Shown here one piece after another: positions 35,720-45,472 of a stretch of DNA of 64,000 bases. Both the position numbers and the translations under genes were made by a program. This DNA comes from an uncultured Legionella sp. (GTDB lineage: Bacteria > Pseudomonadota > Gammaproteobacteria > Legionellales > Legionellaceae). Below the pieces are notes generated by a model. The model ran no database searches and was not told the origin of the DNA. It saw nothing but the letters and a program-made list of their open reading frames with translations. The first letter of the stretch is position 1. Each line of letters begins with the position of its first letter. The stretch is from contig CABHON010000009.1 in assembly GCA_902168255.1 (NCBI GenBank), forward strand, positions 1 to 64,000, read 5' to 3'.

Positions 35720-37396
35720 TTAATCCTTTTTTTCATTTTTTGTAGATTCAAAATACATCCATTTCGATTGAACATGGTTTAGATAATTGTGTTCGATATC
35801 ATAATTTAAAACATAGGGTTTTACTAATCGTTGATAGGTATATTGATAAATTGGAATAATGGTATAGTTATTCAATGCAAGTTGTAATGCTTGATGGTAA
35901 AATTTTTCCTGTGCTTCTGGTGATAAAGCGGTATTACCTTTATCCACTAAGTGATCATAACGTGGATCACAGTAATTAGAATGATTTTGTGGATTATTGC
36001 ACTCGTATAATAGGAGATAGGTTGAAATCGCATTATAATCAGCTATCCACCCATCACGGGCGATAACAAAGTCACCCCGGCTTCGTGTATCAATAAATGT
36101 TTTCCATTCCTCATTTTGAATGCTGGTTTCCACACCGAGTGTTTGTTTCCACATGGAGGCAATAGCTAAAGCAAGCTTTTGATGACCATCATTAGTATTA
36201 AAAGAAATGCTGAGTTTTAACGGATGGTTAGGGCCATATCCTGCTTCTTGATAAAGTTTTTTGGCTTCAGCAATTTGTTGTTTTCTGCTTTCTTTTGCCC
36301 AAGCGTATTCGATGTCGGCATATTCTCCATTGGCGATAGTTTTGGTTATAACCGAATATAGTGGTTTAGGGTGTGAACCTAAAATCAGATTAGCAATGAC
36401 TTCCCGATCCACTGCCATCGATAAAGCTTGACGTATTTTTTTATTTTGAAATTCTGGTAAAGCCATATTAATGTCGTAATAATACAACCCTTCTTGTTGC
36501 ACTGTATGTAATTGGGTAGGATATTCTGCCAACAACGTTTTATAGCGATTAATAGGAATAGCATCTCCTGTCATATCTAATCCACCCGATTCATAACTGG
36601 CAATGGCAGTATTGGCATCTTCAAAAGGAAAATATTTAACAGCGGGAATACGAACAGATTTTGATTCGTAGTAATAGGGATTTTTTTCTGCCAAAATATA
36701 CCCATTAATAACATGTTCTTTTAATCGATAGGCACCAGAAGTTACCATTTTTCCGACATCGGTCCAATGAAGCCCAAATCGTTCAATAATTTTTTGAGAA
36801 ACAGCGGCTAAATTTGGCATGGTACATTTATCAATGAAAGAACTATCAGGAGTTGCTAATTTGACAATAAAAGTATCATCATTCGGCGCAGAAACACCGA
36901 GAGCGGTTGCAGGCATTTTTCCTTGCATAATAGCCTCACTATTAACGACGTGCTCCAATAAATAATTATAAGGTGAAGCAGTTGAAGGATTTACTAAACG
37001 CTGCCAAGAATAGACAAAATCGTGCGCAGTAATGGAAGTTCCATCTGAAAATTTTAGATTGGGTCGAAGATGAAACGTGAAGGTTTTGCCATCAGGAGTA
37101 ATGGTCCAATGGTCGGACATTCCTGGAATAGGGTTATTGTGTTGATCAAAATCAACGAGCCCAGCAAATAAATCATAAGAAACACGTGCAGAAGTTGTGT
37201 CTTGTTGCAATTGGGGATCCAGGGTCGGTACTTCTGCACTTATGTCAATACGTAGGAGATTGTTTGGATGTTTTTCTGGTGCATTATTATCTGAACAAGC
37301 ATTTAAAAGAACGAGCGCGCAGTATAAGCTAAATGCAACATTGAAAAATTTTAAAAGAAGGCTGATTAAACATGAACTTCTTACTTTTTTAAGCAT
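35720..37396 (-). CDS. peptide-binding lipoprotein, OppA type
   Basis: The extracytoplasmic receptor of the importer (SBP family 5). Motifs: EVPTLDPQLQQDTTSA, YDLFAGLVDFD, WTITPDGKTFTFHLRPNLKFSDG and VYSWQRLVNP. The start MLKKVRSS at 37396 is chosen because it yields a signal sequence ending in LLNACS, a plausible lipobox; the frame is open 40 codons further, but that part is not signal-like. First gene of a complete A-B-C-DF operon, divergent from the mechanosensitive channel gene. Confidence 0.92.
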   Translation of the reverse strand: MLKKVRSSCLISLLLKFFNVAFSLYCALVLLNACSDNNAPEKHPNNLLRIDISAEVPTLDPQLQQDTTSARVSYDLFAGLVDFDQHNNPIPGMSDHWTITPDGKTFTFHLRPNLKFSDGTSITAHDFVYSWQRLVNPSTASPYNYLLEHVVNSEAIMQGKMPATALGVSAPNDDTFIVKLATPDSSFIDKCTMPNLAAVSQKIIERFGLHWTDVGKMVTSGAYRLKEHVINGYILAEKNPYYYESKSVRIPAVKYFPFEDANTAIASYESGGLDMTGDAIPINRYKTLLAEYPTQLHTVQQEGLYYYDINMALPEFQNKKIRQALSMAVDREVIANLILGSHPKPLYSVITKTIANGEYADIEYAWAKESRKQQIAEAKKLYQEAGYGPNHPLKLSISFNTNDGHQKLALAIASMWKQTLGVETSIQNEEWKTFIDTRSRGDFVIARDGWIADYNAISTYLLLYECNNPQNHSNYCDPRYDHLVDKGNTALSPEAQEKFYHQALQLALNNYTIIPIYQYTYQRLVKPYVLNYDIEHNYLNHVQSKWMYFESTKNEKKD

Positions 37397-37546
37397 CACC
37401 CTTATCTTTACAATTACTTGGCCATTAATATTAGCCCAGTATATGATAATTTTATAGCCATGGGAACCTAATGAAATTGAACTCAAATAGCTTTTTGTGT
37501 ACAATAATTGCTCCATTTTGTCAACTTATAAAGAAACTACCTATCA

Positions 37547-40500
37547 ATGAAGAAAGTCGCCCGTTTATTTCTCGCTGTTATTTTTGCATGTTTTATTTTT
37601 AGTGGTTTTGGAATACAAACTGCAGGTGCTCGTCCTTATAGCACTTCTTTAAAAAATATTGCCCAACAAATTCTATTGCTCTCGGAACAACAAGAATTAT
37701 TGACGCGTCAAGTGGCTCAACTTAAAGAAGAAAAAATTAAGTTTGAAGAAGATTCTGCGATAAGTTATCAAGAAGTAATTCAGTTGCGCAGACAAATTAA
37801 AATGCATGTGGAAATGACTAATTTGCAACGTAACGAGTTATCTCAATCTCTTAAAAATGTGCAACAGAGAGGGGATAAGTTAGTTGACATGCAAAAACAA
37901 TTACAAGTTCATTTACTCAGCGAGCAAGCTTCTCCTGAAAAAATGGTTTTAGCCCATCGGTTACAATCGACAGAAGAATTGATTCGACTTAATCAAAAAG
38001 AAACAGAAGTATTAACCAATAATTTAGCATTAGCGAAAGAGTTAAGTGCATTATACCATCATTATTTAGAGGTATGTTCATTACGTCTTGAATCAATGGA
38101 GAAAAAAGAAGTTATTCAAGAGTTACATCAGCAGATTTTAATGGAACAACAATTGATGGATTCCTGGCTGATGAAAATTAATGCATTAAATCAAAAAAAA
38201 GCCATTCCTAAAACTGATAGCAATCCAAAAATGTTGCTATCTGACGAGATAATTGAAAGAAGTGAGTTATTTTATTATACCCAGCAGGTTCAGTTAAGTA
38301 ATTTGAAAGTGATGTTATTAGAGGCGACTATTCAAGAAAAGAAATTAGTGGATATTTTTAAAAGTTTGCAACAAGAAATAAATGGTAGTACCAAAATCGA
38401 TTCCTTTAAAAATGCCCTCAATGATGAGACTAGCACATTAGAGGAAGTATCACACGCATTAAAACAGCACCAACAGCTGGTAAAAAAACAGGAAATTCTG
38501 ATTCAACATGCGTTTGAGCAACATTGGATTTCTTCCCAGAATGCAATTAATTTAAAGAAAAATCTTACCCAGCTAAACCATCGAATGTCAGGCTTGGTTA
38601 GTGAATTGAATGTCCAGCAGAAGTCTATGCTTGAAATTCAATCGGCTCTTCAAAGCTACTTAAGTGCTATGGTTGCTAAACGTCAAGCATTGTTAAAAGA
38701 AAACGCTGCGTTCGCTTCTGGATTCGTGTACCAACTCATGGGTTTACCCAAGCTTATTATGCTTTATTTTGGTAGTTTATGGGAGCAAACTTGGCAAGGC
38801 ATAGTGGCAGTGAATGCAACGACTCATTTGGTTGTGAGTGGTTTATTATTGATATTAACCGGCGTTGTTTGGTGGTTGGGGCGAAAATACTTTCGTTTTC
38901 TTTCGGAAAAATTTTCAAAAAATCGTCACCGAACAGCTGCAAATATTGTTTACATACTTTCGGAAATTTTTTGTCGCAACTGGGGGACGCTTTGTATCTT
39001 TTTGTATGCTTGGTTTGTGCTTAGTTTTGCCGGAATCAGTTTTGATGCTTACATAGGTTTATTTTACACTGCACTTATTTGGTTTTGTTTTCGCGTTATT
39101 ATGGGAGTTGCCCGTATTATGTTGGTGGAACGTGAAAGTGATACGCAAGGACATGACGTACGCCTTTATCATCGTCTTAAGTGGGTTTTTATTGTAGGAG
39201 GATGGGCGACTGTTTTAGTGGTTTTGTCAAAACAGTTTGATATTGGTGGGGCCGTTTTTGAAATATCTAATCGTCTTTTTATGGCTTTCCTTTTAACCGT
39301 TTCTATTGTATTAATTCGTGCAAGGCATGTTATTCCTGCTCTTGTCGATCCTATCTTCGCACATCGAAAATACCTCAGCCGAACAGTACGGACAGTTTGT
39401 TGGGTATTACCCTTTTGTTTCTTTGTGAGTACAGCACTTGGATTATTTGGTTATATCAATTTATCGTGGATTTTGATTTATTATCAAGCAGCGCTTATTT
39501 TGGTAGTGGCCACTTATATGATTTTACGCGGCCTCTTAGCCGATGCCTTAGATATTTCTTCAGAATGGATGATCCGACGATTGAGTCAAGGCTGGTTGTG
39601 GAGTGAAGCGTTTTTAAAACCCATTGATCGTTTATTTAGGGTTTTTCTTTTCTTATGCATGATTGGTAGTATTTGTTTAGTTTTAGGATGGCACCATAAT
39701 TCTATTGTTGTTGTGACGATGGAAAAGTTTTTTAATTATACGTTCTTCTCTTTTTCAGGCATGGATGTAACTCCCTTAAATATTGTTCAATTTATTATTC
39801 TCGTGAGTTTTATTTTTTGGTTGGCCAAATGGACGCGAGAGTTTGCCTATCGGTGGTTATTCCGTAATTCCAAAGATATTGGTATACGTAATAGTTTAGC
39901 TGTGCTTTCTCAATATTTGATTATTACCTTCGGTGCTATCATTACTTTACGTATTTTAGGTATTGATATGACAGGCATATCAGTCATCCTTGGGGGGCTA
40001 GCGGTTGGTCTCGGTTTTGGGCTGCGGGATTTTGCTAATAATATTGTTGGTGGGTTAATGCTATTAATTGAACGTTCTGTAAAAGAAGGTGATATTGTGT
40101 CCATTGGCAATTATGAGGGGGAAGTCACCCATATTGGTATTAGAGCGATGCAACTTCGCTCCTGGGATCATATGGAAGTTATGGTACCCAATTCAGAAAT
40201 CTTCATGCGGCCTTTTATGAATTGGACGCATCAGGATAGCATTGTTCGAACGGTTATTCCGATGAAAATTCTGCATGTAGAAGACCCTCTAGCTGTACAA
40301 CAAATGATTCTTGGCTTATTACATGAAATTCCAGAGGTGTTATCTAATCCAGAACCTGAAGTGTATTTTATAAATTCAGATGCGTTAATTGAATTTCATG
40401 TGCGTTACTTTATTAATATTGCTGAACATAAAAGAGCTGCTGTACGCTCGAAGATTATTTTAATCATTGTTGAAGCGTTAAAAGAAGAAGGTATCCGTCC

Positions 40501-40600
40501 GCCTAACTCTCAACAAGACTCTTATGTAAGGGAACCGCAAAATAATGCCAGCTCCCCTAAAGAATTAGATTCCCCGAATGAGATGAAAGAAGGAAAATGA
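37547..40600 (+). CDS. MscK-like mechanosensitive ion channel
   Basis: A 1017-residue channel. A signal peptide (cleavage near TAGARP) is followed by ~380 residues of periplasmic coiled coil, then about eleven membrane segments, and the MscS core at the C-terminus: the pore helix GGLAVGLGFGLRDFANNIVGG and the downstream beta domain with VMVPNSEIF. Opens on membrane tension to relieve osmotic shock. MscK of E. coli is 1120 residues; the domain order agrees. The tail is polar. Monocistronic, followed by a dispersed repeat. Confidence 0.9.
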   Translation: MKKVARLFLAVIFACFIFSGFGIQTAGARPYSTSLKNIAQQILLLSEQQELLTRQVAQLKEEKIKFEEDSAISYQEVIQLRRQIKMHVEMTNLQRNELSQSLKNVQQRGDKLVDMQKQLQVHLLSEQASPEKMVLAHRLQSTEELIRLNQKETEVLTNNLALAKELSALYHHYLEVCSLRLESMEKKEVIQELHQQILMEQQLMDSWLMKINALNQKKAIPKTDSNPKMLLSDEIIERSELFYYTQQVQLSNLKVMLLEATIQEKKLVDIFKSLQQEINGSTKIDSFKNALNDETSTLEEVSHALKQHQQLVKKQEILIQHAFEQHWISSQNAINLKKNLTQLNHRMSGLVSELNVQQKSMLEIQSALQSYLSAMVAKRQALLKENAAFASGFVYQLMGLPKLIMLYFGSLWEQTWQGIVAVNATTHLVVSGLLLILTGVVWWLGRKYFRFLSEKFSKNRHRTAANIVYILSEIFCRNWGTLCIFLYAWFVLSFAGISFDAYIGLFYTALIWFCFRVIMGVARIMLVERESDTQGHDVRLYHRLKWVFIVGGWATVLVVLSKQFDIGGAVFEISNRLFMAFLLTVSIVLIRARHVIPALVDPIFAHRKYLSRTVRTVCWVLPFCFFVSTALGLFGYINLSWILIYYQAALILVVATYMILRGLLADALDISSEWMIRRLSQGWLWSEAFLKPIDRLFRVFLFLCMIGSICLVLGWHHNSIVVVTMEKFFNYTFFSFSGMDVTPLNIVQFIILVSFIFWLAKWTREFAYRWLFRNSKDIGIRNSLAVLSQYLIITFGAIITLRILGIDMTGISVILGGLAVGLGFGLRDFANNIVGGLMLLIERSVKEGDIVSIGNYEGEVTHIGIRAMQLRSWDHMEVMVPNSEIFMRPFMNWTHQDSIVRTVIPMKILHVEDPLAVQQMILGLLHEIPEVLSNPEPEVYFINSDALIEFHVRYFINIAEHKRAAVRSKIILIIVEALKEEGIRPPNSQQDSYVREPQNNASSPKELDSPNEMKEGK

Positions 40601-40624
40601 ATACCTTTTGATGTCAAGTAAGTT

Positions 40625-40750
40625 GGATACTCAAAGCAATTGAGTTTTCGATGTGGCGCAGACCGGCATGAGCACCGAAGTGTACAAGTAGTACATGAGG
40701 ATGCGAATGAGGGCTGCAACAAAACCGAAAATTCAGTGCGCAGAGTATAC
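40625..40750. repeat. dispersed ~125-bp palindromic repeat, copy 2
   Basis: GGATACTC (40625) and GAGTATAC (40743) are the inverted ends; GAGTTTTCG faces ACCGAAAATTC inside. The centre carries GTGTACAAGTAGTACATGA, identical to copy 1 in reverse complement. It fills the gap between mscK and the DUF3579-like gene. Confidence 0.8.
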
Positions 40751-40776
40751 TTGCTTGTTATACTATAATTATAATT

Positions 40777-41055
40777 ATGAATGATATAAAAAAAGAGAAA
40801 AGTGTTGTAATTGAAGGGATTACCGAAGAAGGCAAAACGTTTCGTCCGAGTGATTGGGCGGAAAGAGTCAGCGGAAATTTAGCTACCTTTAAAGATTGCC
40901 GATTGCATTATTCTCCTTTATTACTTCCAAGCGTTACTGACGAAGGGAATAAATGTGTTATATTAGATCCTATTTTAAAGCAAACTAATCCTGAGCTTTA
41001 TGAGTCATTATTAGCTTTTGCTAAAGCAAACCATTTAAAAATTTGTCGTGAGTAA
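40777..41055 (+). CDS. DUF3579-like protein
   Basis: A 92-residue soluble protein. The segments VIEGITEEGKTFRPSDWAERVSG and LHYSPLLLPSV resemble DUF3579, a small domain of proteobacteria of unknown role. No catalytic motif is clear. It is followed 8 bp later by the double ABC permease, probably in the same operon. Confidence 0.65.
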   Translation: MNDIKKEKSVVIEGITEEGKTFRPSDWAERVSGNLATFKDCRLHYSPLLLPSVTDEGNKCVILDPILKQTNPELYESLLAFAKANHLKICRE

Positions 41056-41063
41056 TACAACAC

Positions 41064-42848
41064 ATGTCTACCCAATATTATTCTTCCCCACAAAACCCTA
41101 GTGAGCGTCGAATTAATGGGTGGGATCTTGTGGCATTACTGGCTATTTTTGCATTGATTTTTGGCCTTTCCTGGGGGGCAAGGCAAATGGCAGCTCCTTA
41201 TTCAGTCGGAGAAGTGCTGCCTATATCATTGGATCCAAGTTATCTTCCTGAGTATGCATTGCTTACGGTTCTTCGCCTCTTTATTGCCTTGTTTTTTTCA
41301 TTAATTTTTACGTTTGTTATTGGAACATGGGCAGCGAAAAGTCGCCGCGCGGAGCAATGGATTATTCCAGCAATTGATATTTTGCAATCGGTACCCGTTT
41401 TAAGTTTTTTATCCATTACGGTCGTTGGGTTTATTCAACTTTTCCCTGGTAGTTTGCTTGGGCCGGAGTGTGCCTGTCTTTTTGCTATATTTACAGCACA
41501 AGTATGGAATATGGTCTTTGGTTTTTATCAATCTTTAAAAATGTTACCGAATGAGCTTAAGGACGCCGCTGAAGTATTTCATTTGTCTGCGTGGCAAAAA
41601 TTTTGGTTAATGGAAGTCCCTTTTTCTTTACCAGGATTATTATGGAATATGATGATGTCTGTATCGGCAAGTTGGTTTTTTGTGGTTTTGTCAGAAGCCA
41701 TCTTGGTCTCCAATCAGTCTATACACTTACCTGGCATTGGCTCCTATATTGCCGTGGCGATTGATAACTCTAATACCAAAGCAATATTTTATGCTGTATT
41801 TACCATGTTGGTAGTGATTTTTTTATATGATCAATGCCTCTTTCGTCCTTTAATGAAATGGTCAGAAAAATTTAGGACGGAGGGTGCATCGGATGATACT
41901 ACCTATTCTTCATGGTTATTTAATTTGCTACAAAAAACGCGTTTTTTATATTATCTTCGTGATTTTTTCGACTTGTTATCTGATTATTTTGTAAACTTAA
42001 AATTGTTTGTTTTTCTCCATCACCAATGGCCACAAGTGAAAAAAAAATGGCAACGTCCTTCCAGTAAAACGTCGATAGTAGCCAATGTGGCTTGGTCTAC
42101 ACTTTTTTGGCGCGTCATTACAACAGTAATTATTGGGGTATCAAGTTTTATAATGATACGGTTCTTTTTAAATACAGCGTCCTATGCAGAAATTTTGCAT
42201 GTGCTTTTTTTAGGTACATTGACCTCACTGAGAATTATTATATTAATCTTTTTATGTTCTTTAATTTGGATTCCAGTTGGAGTTTGGATTGGAATGCGTC
42301 CTCGATGGACTTCCTTAGCTCAACCTATTATTCAATTTTGTGCCGCATTTCCGGCTAATTTAATTTATCCGATAGTGGTAATAACCATTGTAATGTTTCA
42401 TCTGAACGTCGATATTTGGCTCAGTCCTTTAATGATTTTAGGAACCCAATGGTATATTTTATTTAATGTTATTGCAGGAGCATCACGAATCCCAGTAGAT
42501 TTATGGCAAGTAGCAGAAAATTTTAGTGTTAAAGGTTTTTGTTGGTGGAGAAGATTAGGATTTCCTGCCATTTTTCCCTATTATGTGACAGGAGCTATTA
42601 CTGCAGCAGGGGGCGCATGGAATGCGAGTATTGTTGCTGAGTGGGTAAGTTGGGGACAAACAACCTTAAAAGCACAAGGGCTTGGAACTTATATTCATCA
42701 ATTTACTGAAAGCGGGGATTTTTCTCGTGTTGCCTTAGGGACTGTCATTATGTGTTTGTTTGTCCTTGCTTTTAACTGCTTTTTTTGGCGACCACTTTAT
42801 TCACTTGCCCAAAATCGCTTTCAAATGGATAGCGTGGCGGAGAAGTAG
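41064..42848 (+). CDS. fused double ABC permease (nitrate/taurine transporter superfamily)
   Basis: Two homologous permease halves are joined in 594 residues. Half 1 has an EAA-like loop at ELKDAAEVFHLSAWQKFWLMEVP; half 2 at RIPVDLWQVAENFSVKGFCWWRRLGFP. About twelve membrane segments in all. Such fused permeases normally neighbour an ATP-binding protein; none lies here: ahcY follows, and DUF3579 precedes. Its ATPase must be encoded elsewhere, or the system has been rearranged. Substrate unknown; nitrate, sulfonate or bicarbonate are only family guesses. Confidence 0.8.
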   Translation: MSTQYYSSPQNPSERRINGWDLVALLAIFALIFGLSWGARQMAAPYSVGEVLPISLDPSYLPEYALLTVLRLFIALFFSLIFTFVIGTWAAKSRRAEQWIIPAIDILQSVPVLSFLSITVVGFIQLFPGSLLGPECACLFAIFTAQVWNMVFGFYQSLKMLPNELKDAAEVFHLSAWQKFWLMEVPFSLPGLLWNMMMSVSASWFFVVLSEAILVSNQSIHLPGIGSYIAVAIDNSNTKAIFYAVFTMLVVIFLYDQCLFRPLMKWSEKFRTEGASDDTTYSSWLFNLLQKTRFLYYLRDFFDLLSDYFVNLKLFVFLHHQWPQVKKKWQRPSSKTSIVANVAWSTLFWRVITTVIIGVSSFIMIRFFLNTASYAEILHVLFLGTLTSLRIIILIFLCSLIWIPVGVWIGMRPRWTSLAQPIIQFCAAFPANLIYPIVVITIVMFHLNVDIWLSPLMILGTQWYILFNVIAGASRIPVDLWQVAENFSVKGFCWWRRLGFPAIFPYYVTGAITAAGGAWNASIVAEWVSWGQTTLKAQGLGTYIHQFTESGDFSRVALGTVIMCLFVLAFNCFFWRPLYSLAQNRFQMDSVAEK

Positions 42849-42849
42849 T

Positions 42850-42873
42850 TTCTATATTTTGAAATATAGAAAT
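42850..42873 (+). terminator. AT-rich hairpin behind the permease gene
   Basis: TTTCTATATTT (42850-42860) mirrors AAATATAGAAA (42863-42873), directly behind the permease stop and followed by T-rich sequence (TAATTTTCTTTT). A weak intrinsic terminator is likely. Confidence 0.5.
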
Positions 42874-42900
42874 AATTTTCTTTTAGTCTCTTTTATATCT

Positions 42901-42909
42901 TGATATAAT
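42901..42909 (+). promoter_or_regulatory. extended -10 promoter for ahcY
   Basis: TGATATAAT is a full extended -10, 34 bp before the ATG. The -35 region is poor. The leader is too short and AT-rich for an SAH riboswitch. Confidence 0.6.
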
Positions 42910-42943
42910 TTGAGTAACTTAAACATTTAATAGGAACCTTTTC

Positions 42944-44236
42944 ATGACAACTCACGATTATAAAATAGCGGATTTATCATTGGCTGAATGGGGCAAAAAA
43001 GAAATTGCCATTGCTGAAACTGAAATGCCCGGATTAATGTCCTTACGTGCCGAATATAAAGGAAAAAAACCTTTAGAAGGTGCACGAATTGCAGGTTGTT
43101 TGCATATGACCATTCAAACCGCGGTGTTAATTGAAACGCTATGTGAGTTGGGTGCGGAAGTACGTTGGTCTTCTTGCAATATTTTTTCGACCCAAGATCA
43201 TGCCGCAGCAGCCATTGCTGCTCAAGGTATTCCTGTATTTGCTTGGAAAGGTGAAACAGAAGAAGAATATTGGTGGTGTGTTGAACAAACTATCAAGGGC
43301 CCTAATGGCTGGACACCTAATTTATTATTAGACGATGGTGGAGATTTAACGATAATATTACACGAACGTTATCCAGAAATTTTAGCGCAAGTGAAAGGGG
43401 TTTCCGAAGAAACTACCACAGGTGTCCATCGTTTATATGAAATGGCAGAAAAAGGGGCATTAAAGATTCCTGCTATTAACGTGAATGATTCTGTGACTAA
43501 AAGTAAATTTGATAATCTCTATGGTAGCCGCGAATCGTTACTAGATAGCATTAAGCGAGCAACAGATGTGATGATCGCAGGTAAAATTGCGGTAGTTGCC
43601 GGATATGGTGAAGTAGGTAAAGGATGTGCACAAACATTACGAGGCCAAGGGGCAACTGTATTAATTACTGAAATTGACCCTATTTGTGCGTTACAAGCAG
43701 CAATGGAAGGATATCGTGTAGTAACCATGGAAGAAGCGGCACCTATTGGTGATATTTTTGTGACAGCAACAGGTAATCATCATGTCATTGAATATCGCCA
43801 TATGGCTGAAATGAAGCATCAGGCGATAGTTTGCAATATTGGACATTTTGATTCCGAAATTGATATTGCCTCGTTGAGACAACATCCATGGGAAAACATT
43901 AAACCCCAAGTGGATCATGTTATTTTCCCTGATGGTAAACGATTAATTATTTTAGCCGAAGGACGTTTAGTAAACTTAGGTTGCGCAACTGGACACCCAA
44001 GTTTTGTTATGTCGATGTCTTTTTCTAACCAAGTGTTAGCGCAAATTGATTTATGGGAAAAAGGTCAAACCTATGACAACCGTGTTTACGTATTACCAAA
44101 ATTATTGGATGAGAAAGTAGCGCGCCTTCATTTGGATAAATTGGGTGTGAAATTAACTCAGTTAACGCCAGAACAAGCAAAATATATCCAAGTTCCAGTA
44201 GAAGGTCCCTTCAAAACAGAATGGTATCGTTATTAA
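42944..44236 (+). CDS. ahcY: S-adenosylhomocysteine hydrolase
   Basis: Splits S-adenosylhomocysteine into adenosine and homocysteine, relieving product inhibition of methyltransferases. NAD-binding [18 protein letters not shown], the [13 protein letters not shown] segment, [13 protein letters not shown], and the C-terminal [13 protein letters not shown] are family signatures. At 430 residues it is the shorter form without the ~40-residue insertion of some bacterial enzymes. Many gammaproteobacteria use Pfs/LuxS instead; neither is visible here. Monocistronic. Confidence 0.97.
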   Translation: MTTHDYKIADLSLAEWGKKEIAIAETEMPGLMSLRAEYKGKKPLEGARIAGCLHMTIQTAVLIETLCELGAEVRWSSCNIFSTQDHAAAAIAAQGIPVFAWKGETEEEYWWCVEQTIKGPNGWTPNLLLDDGGDLTIILHERYPEILAQVKGVSEETTTGVHRLYEMAEKGALKIPAINVNDSVTKSKFDNLYGSRESLLDSIKRATDVMIAGKIAVVAGYGEVGKGCAQTLRGQGATVLITEIDPICALQAAMEGYRVVTMEEAAPIGDIFVTATGNHHVIEYRHMAEMKHQAIVCNIGHFDSEIDIASLRQHPWENIKPQVDHVIFPDGKRLIILAEGRLVNLGCATGHPSFVMSMSFSNQVLAQIDLWEKGQTYDNRVYVLPKLLDEKVARLHLDKLGVKLTQLTPEQAKYIQVPVEGPFKTEWYRY

Positions 44237-44238
44237 TA

Positions 44239-44296
44239 GTAGGGGCGGGTCTTGTACCCGCACGTTATTGTGGGCGGGTACAAGACCCGCCCCTAC
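44239..44296. repeat. REP-like 23-bp perfect palindrome
   Basis: Arms 44239-44261 and 44274-44296 are exact inverted copies (GTAGGGGCGGGTCTTGTACC at the outer 20 bases), loop 12 bp. It is GC-rich against an AT-rich background and lies 2 bp after the ahcY stop, between convergent genes, so it can act as a terminator. A shorter diverged copy is at 55686. Confidence 0.85.
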
Positions 44297-44365
44297 ATGG
44301 AAAATTATCTTAGAGCCATCTCTAGCCCAAAAAATTACATAGTTGATTTATTCGGATATTTAATG

Positions 44366-45373
44366 TTATTTATTCCCAATCGGCCAACGGGCGCGAACCG
44401 CAATATCTAAATTTTTATCGTGAATATTCTGTTTGAGATATTCGCTACCTACATACGCCACCATGGCACCATTATCGGTACAAAACTCTAATCGAGGAAA
44501 AAATAGTTTCACTGAGAATTCTTCAGAAAGCTTACCAAGTTTCTCTCTCAATAAATGATTGGCACTGACACCACCTGCGATGACGAGTTGTTTTGCAGCG
44601 GTTTCTTTTAAAGCACGCTTAATTTTAATGCATAAAGTGTCGACGACAGCTTCTTGAAATGCATAGGCAATATCTATTTTGGCTTGTTCGTCTTGAGCGC
44701 TATTGGTCCATGTATTAAGGGCAAAGGTTTTTAAACCGCTAAAACTAAAATCAAGTCCTGGCTTGTCCGTCATAGGACGAGGAAAACGGTACTTGTGGTA
44801 TGGTTTATGTTGGGCTAGTTTTGAAAGATGAGGGCCTCCGGGATAAGGAAAACCTAATAACTTAGCGGTTTTATCAAATGCTTCGCCGGCTGCATCATCT
44901 AAGGTTTCACCTAACAATTCATAATGCCCAAAAGAGTGAGCCAAAAGTAACATAGTATGCCCGCCGGATACCAACAAAGCTAAAAAAGGAAACTCAGGTT
45001 TTTTTTCTTCTAACATAGGTGCTAAAAGATGCGCTTCCATATGGTGAACACCAATGGAGGGTATATTTAAACTCCAAGCAAGGCTACGAGCAAAAGAAGC
45101 ACCGACAAATAAAGCCCCGACTAATCCTGGTCCGGCAGTATAAGCAATTCCATCAATATCTTTTAAAGATAAATGGGCTTCAGCAAGTGTTTGTTTAATA
45201 AGAGGGATTATTTTACGACAATGATCACGGGAGGCAACTTCGGGCAGTACGCCGCCATAAGGGATATGTAAAGCAGTTTGATTGAAAATAGTGTGGGCTA
45301 ACAAACCATGTTTGGTGTCCACAATAGCTATACCTGTGTCGTCGCAAGACGACTCAATACCTAAAACGCGCAT
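44366..45373 (-). CDS. tsaD: tRNA threonylcarbamoyladenosine biosynthesis protein TsaD
   Basis: TsaD transfers the threonylcarbamoyl group to A37 of ANN-decoding tRNAs with TsaB and Tsa[14 protein letters not shown] is the family start, H111 and H115 in HHMEAH bind the metal, and [10 protein letters not shown] and [12 protein letters not shown] follow. The start at 45373 is preferred over an upstream ATG at 45412. Divergent from the Kdo hydroxylase gene. tsaE is also in the window. Confidence 0.97.
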   Translation of the reverse strand: MRVLGIESSCDDTGIAIVDTKHGLLAHTIFNQTALHIPYGGVLPEVASRDHCRKIIPLIKQTLAEAHLSLKDIDGIAYTAGPGLVGALFVGASFARSLAWSLNIPSIGVHHMEAHLLAPMLEEKKPEFPFLALLVSGGHTMLLLAHSFGHYELLGETLDDAAGEAFDKTAKLLGFPYPGGPHLSKLAQHKPYHKYRFPRPMTDKPGLDFSFSGLKTFALNTWTNSAQDEQAKIDIAYAFQEAVVDTLCIKIKRALKETAAKQLVIAGGVSANHLLREKLGKLSEEFSVKLFFPRLEFCTDNGAMVAYVGSEYLKQNIHDKNLDIAVRARWPIGNK

Positions 45374-45472
45374 AATGGTGTGGATTGTACTAGGACTTTG
45401 ATTTTTATACAATGTATACTCACAGCAGGAAAAATGTCTGGTATCTTAAAACAAAAAGGTAAGAGGTGAAAC

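Noticed and set aside
42849-42943. SAH riboswitch before ahcY
   Set aside because: The leader after the promoter is under 35 bases and AT-rich, with no room for the known fold.
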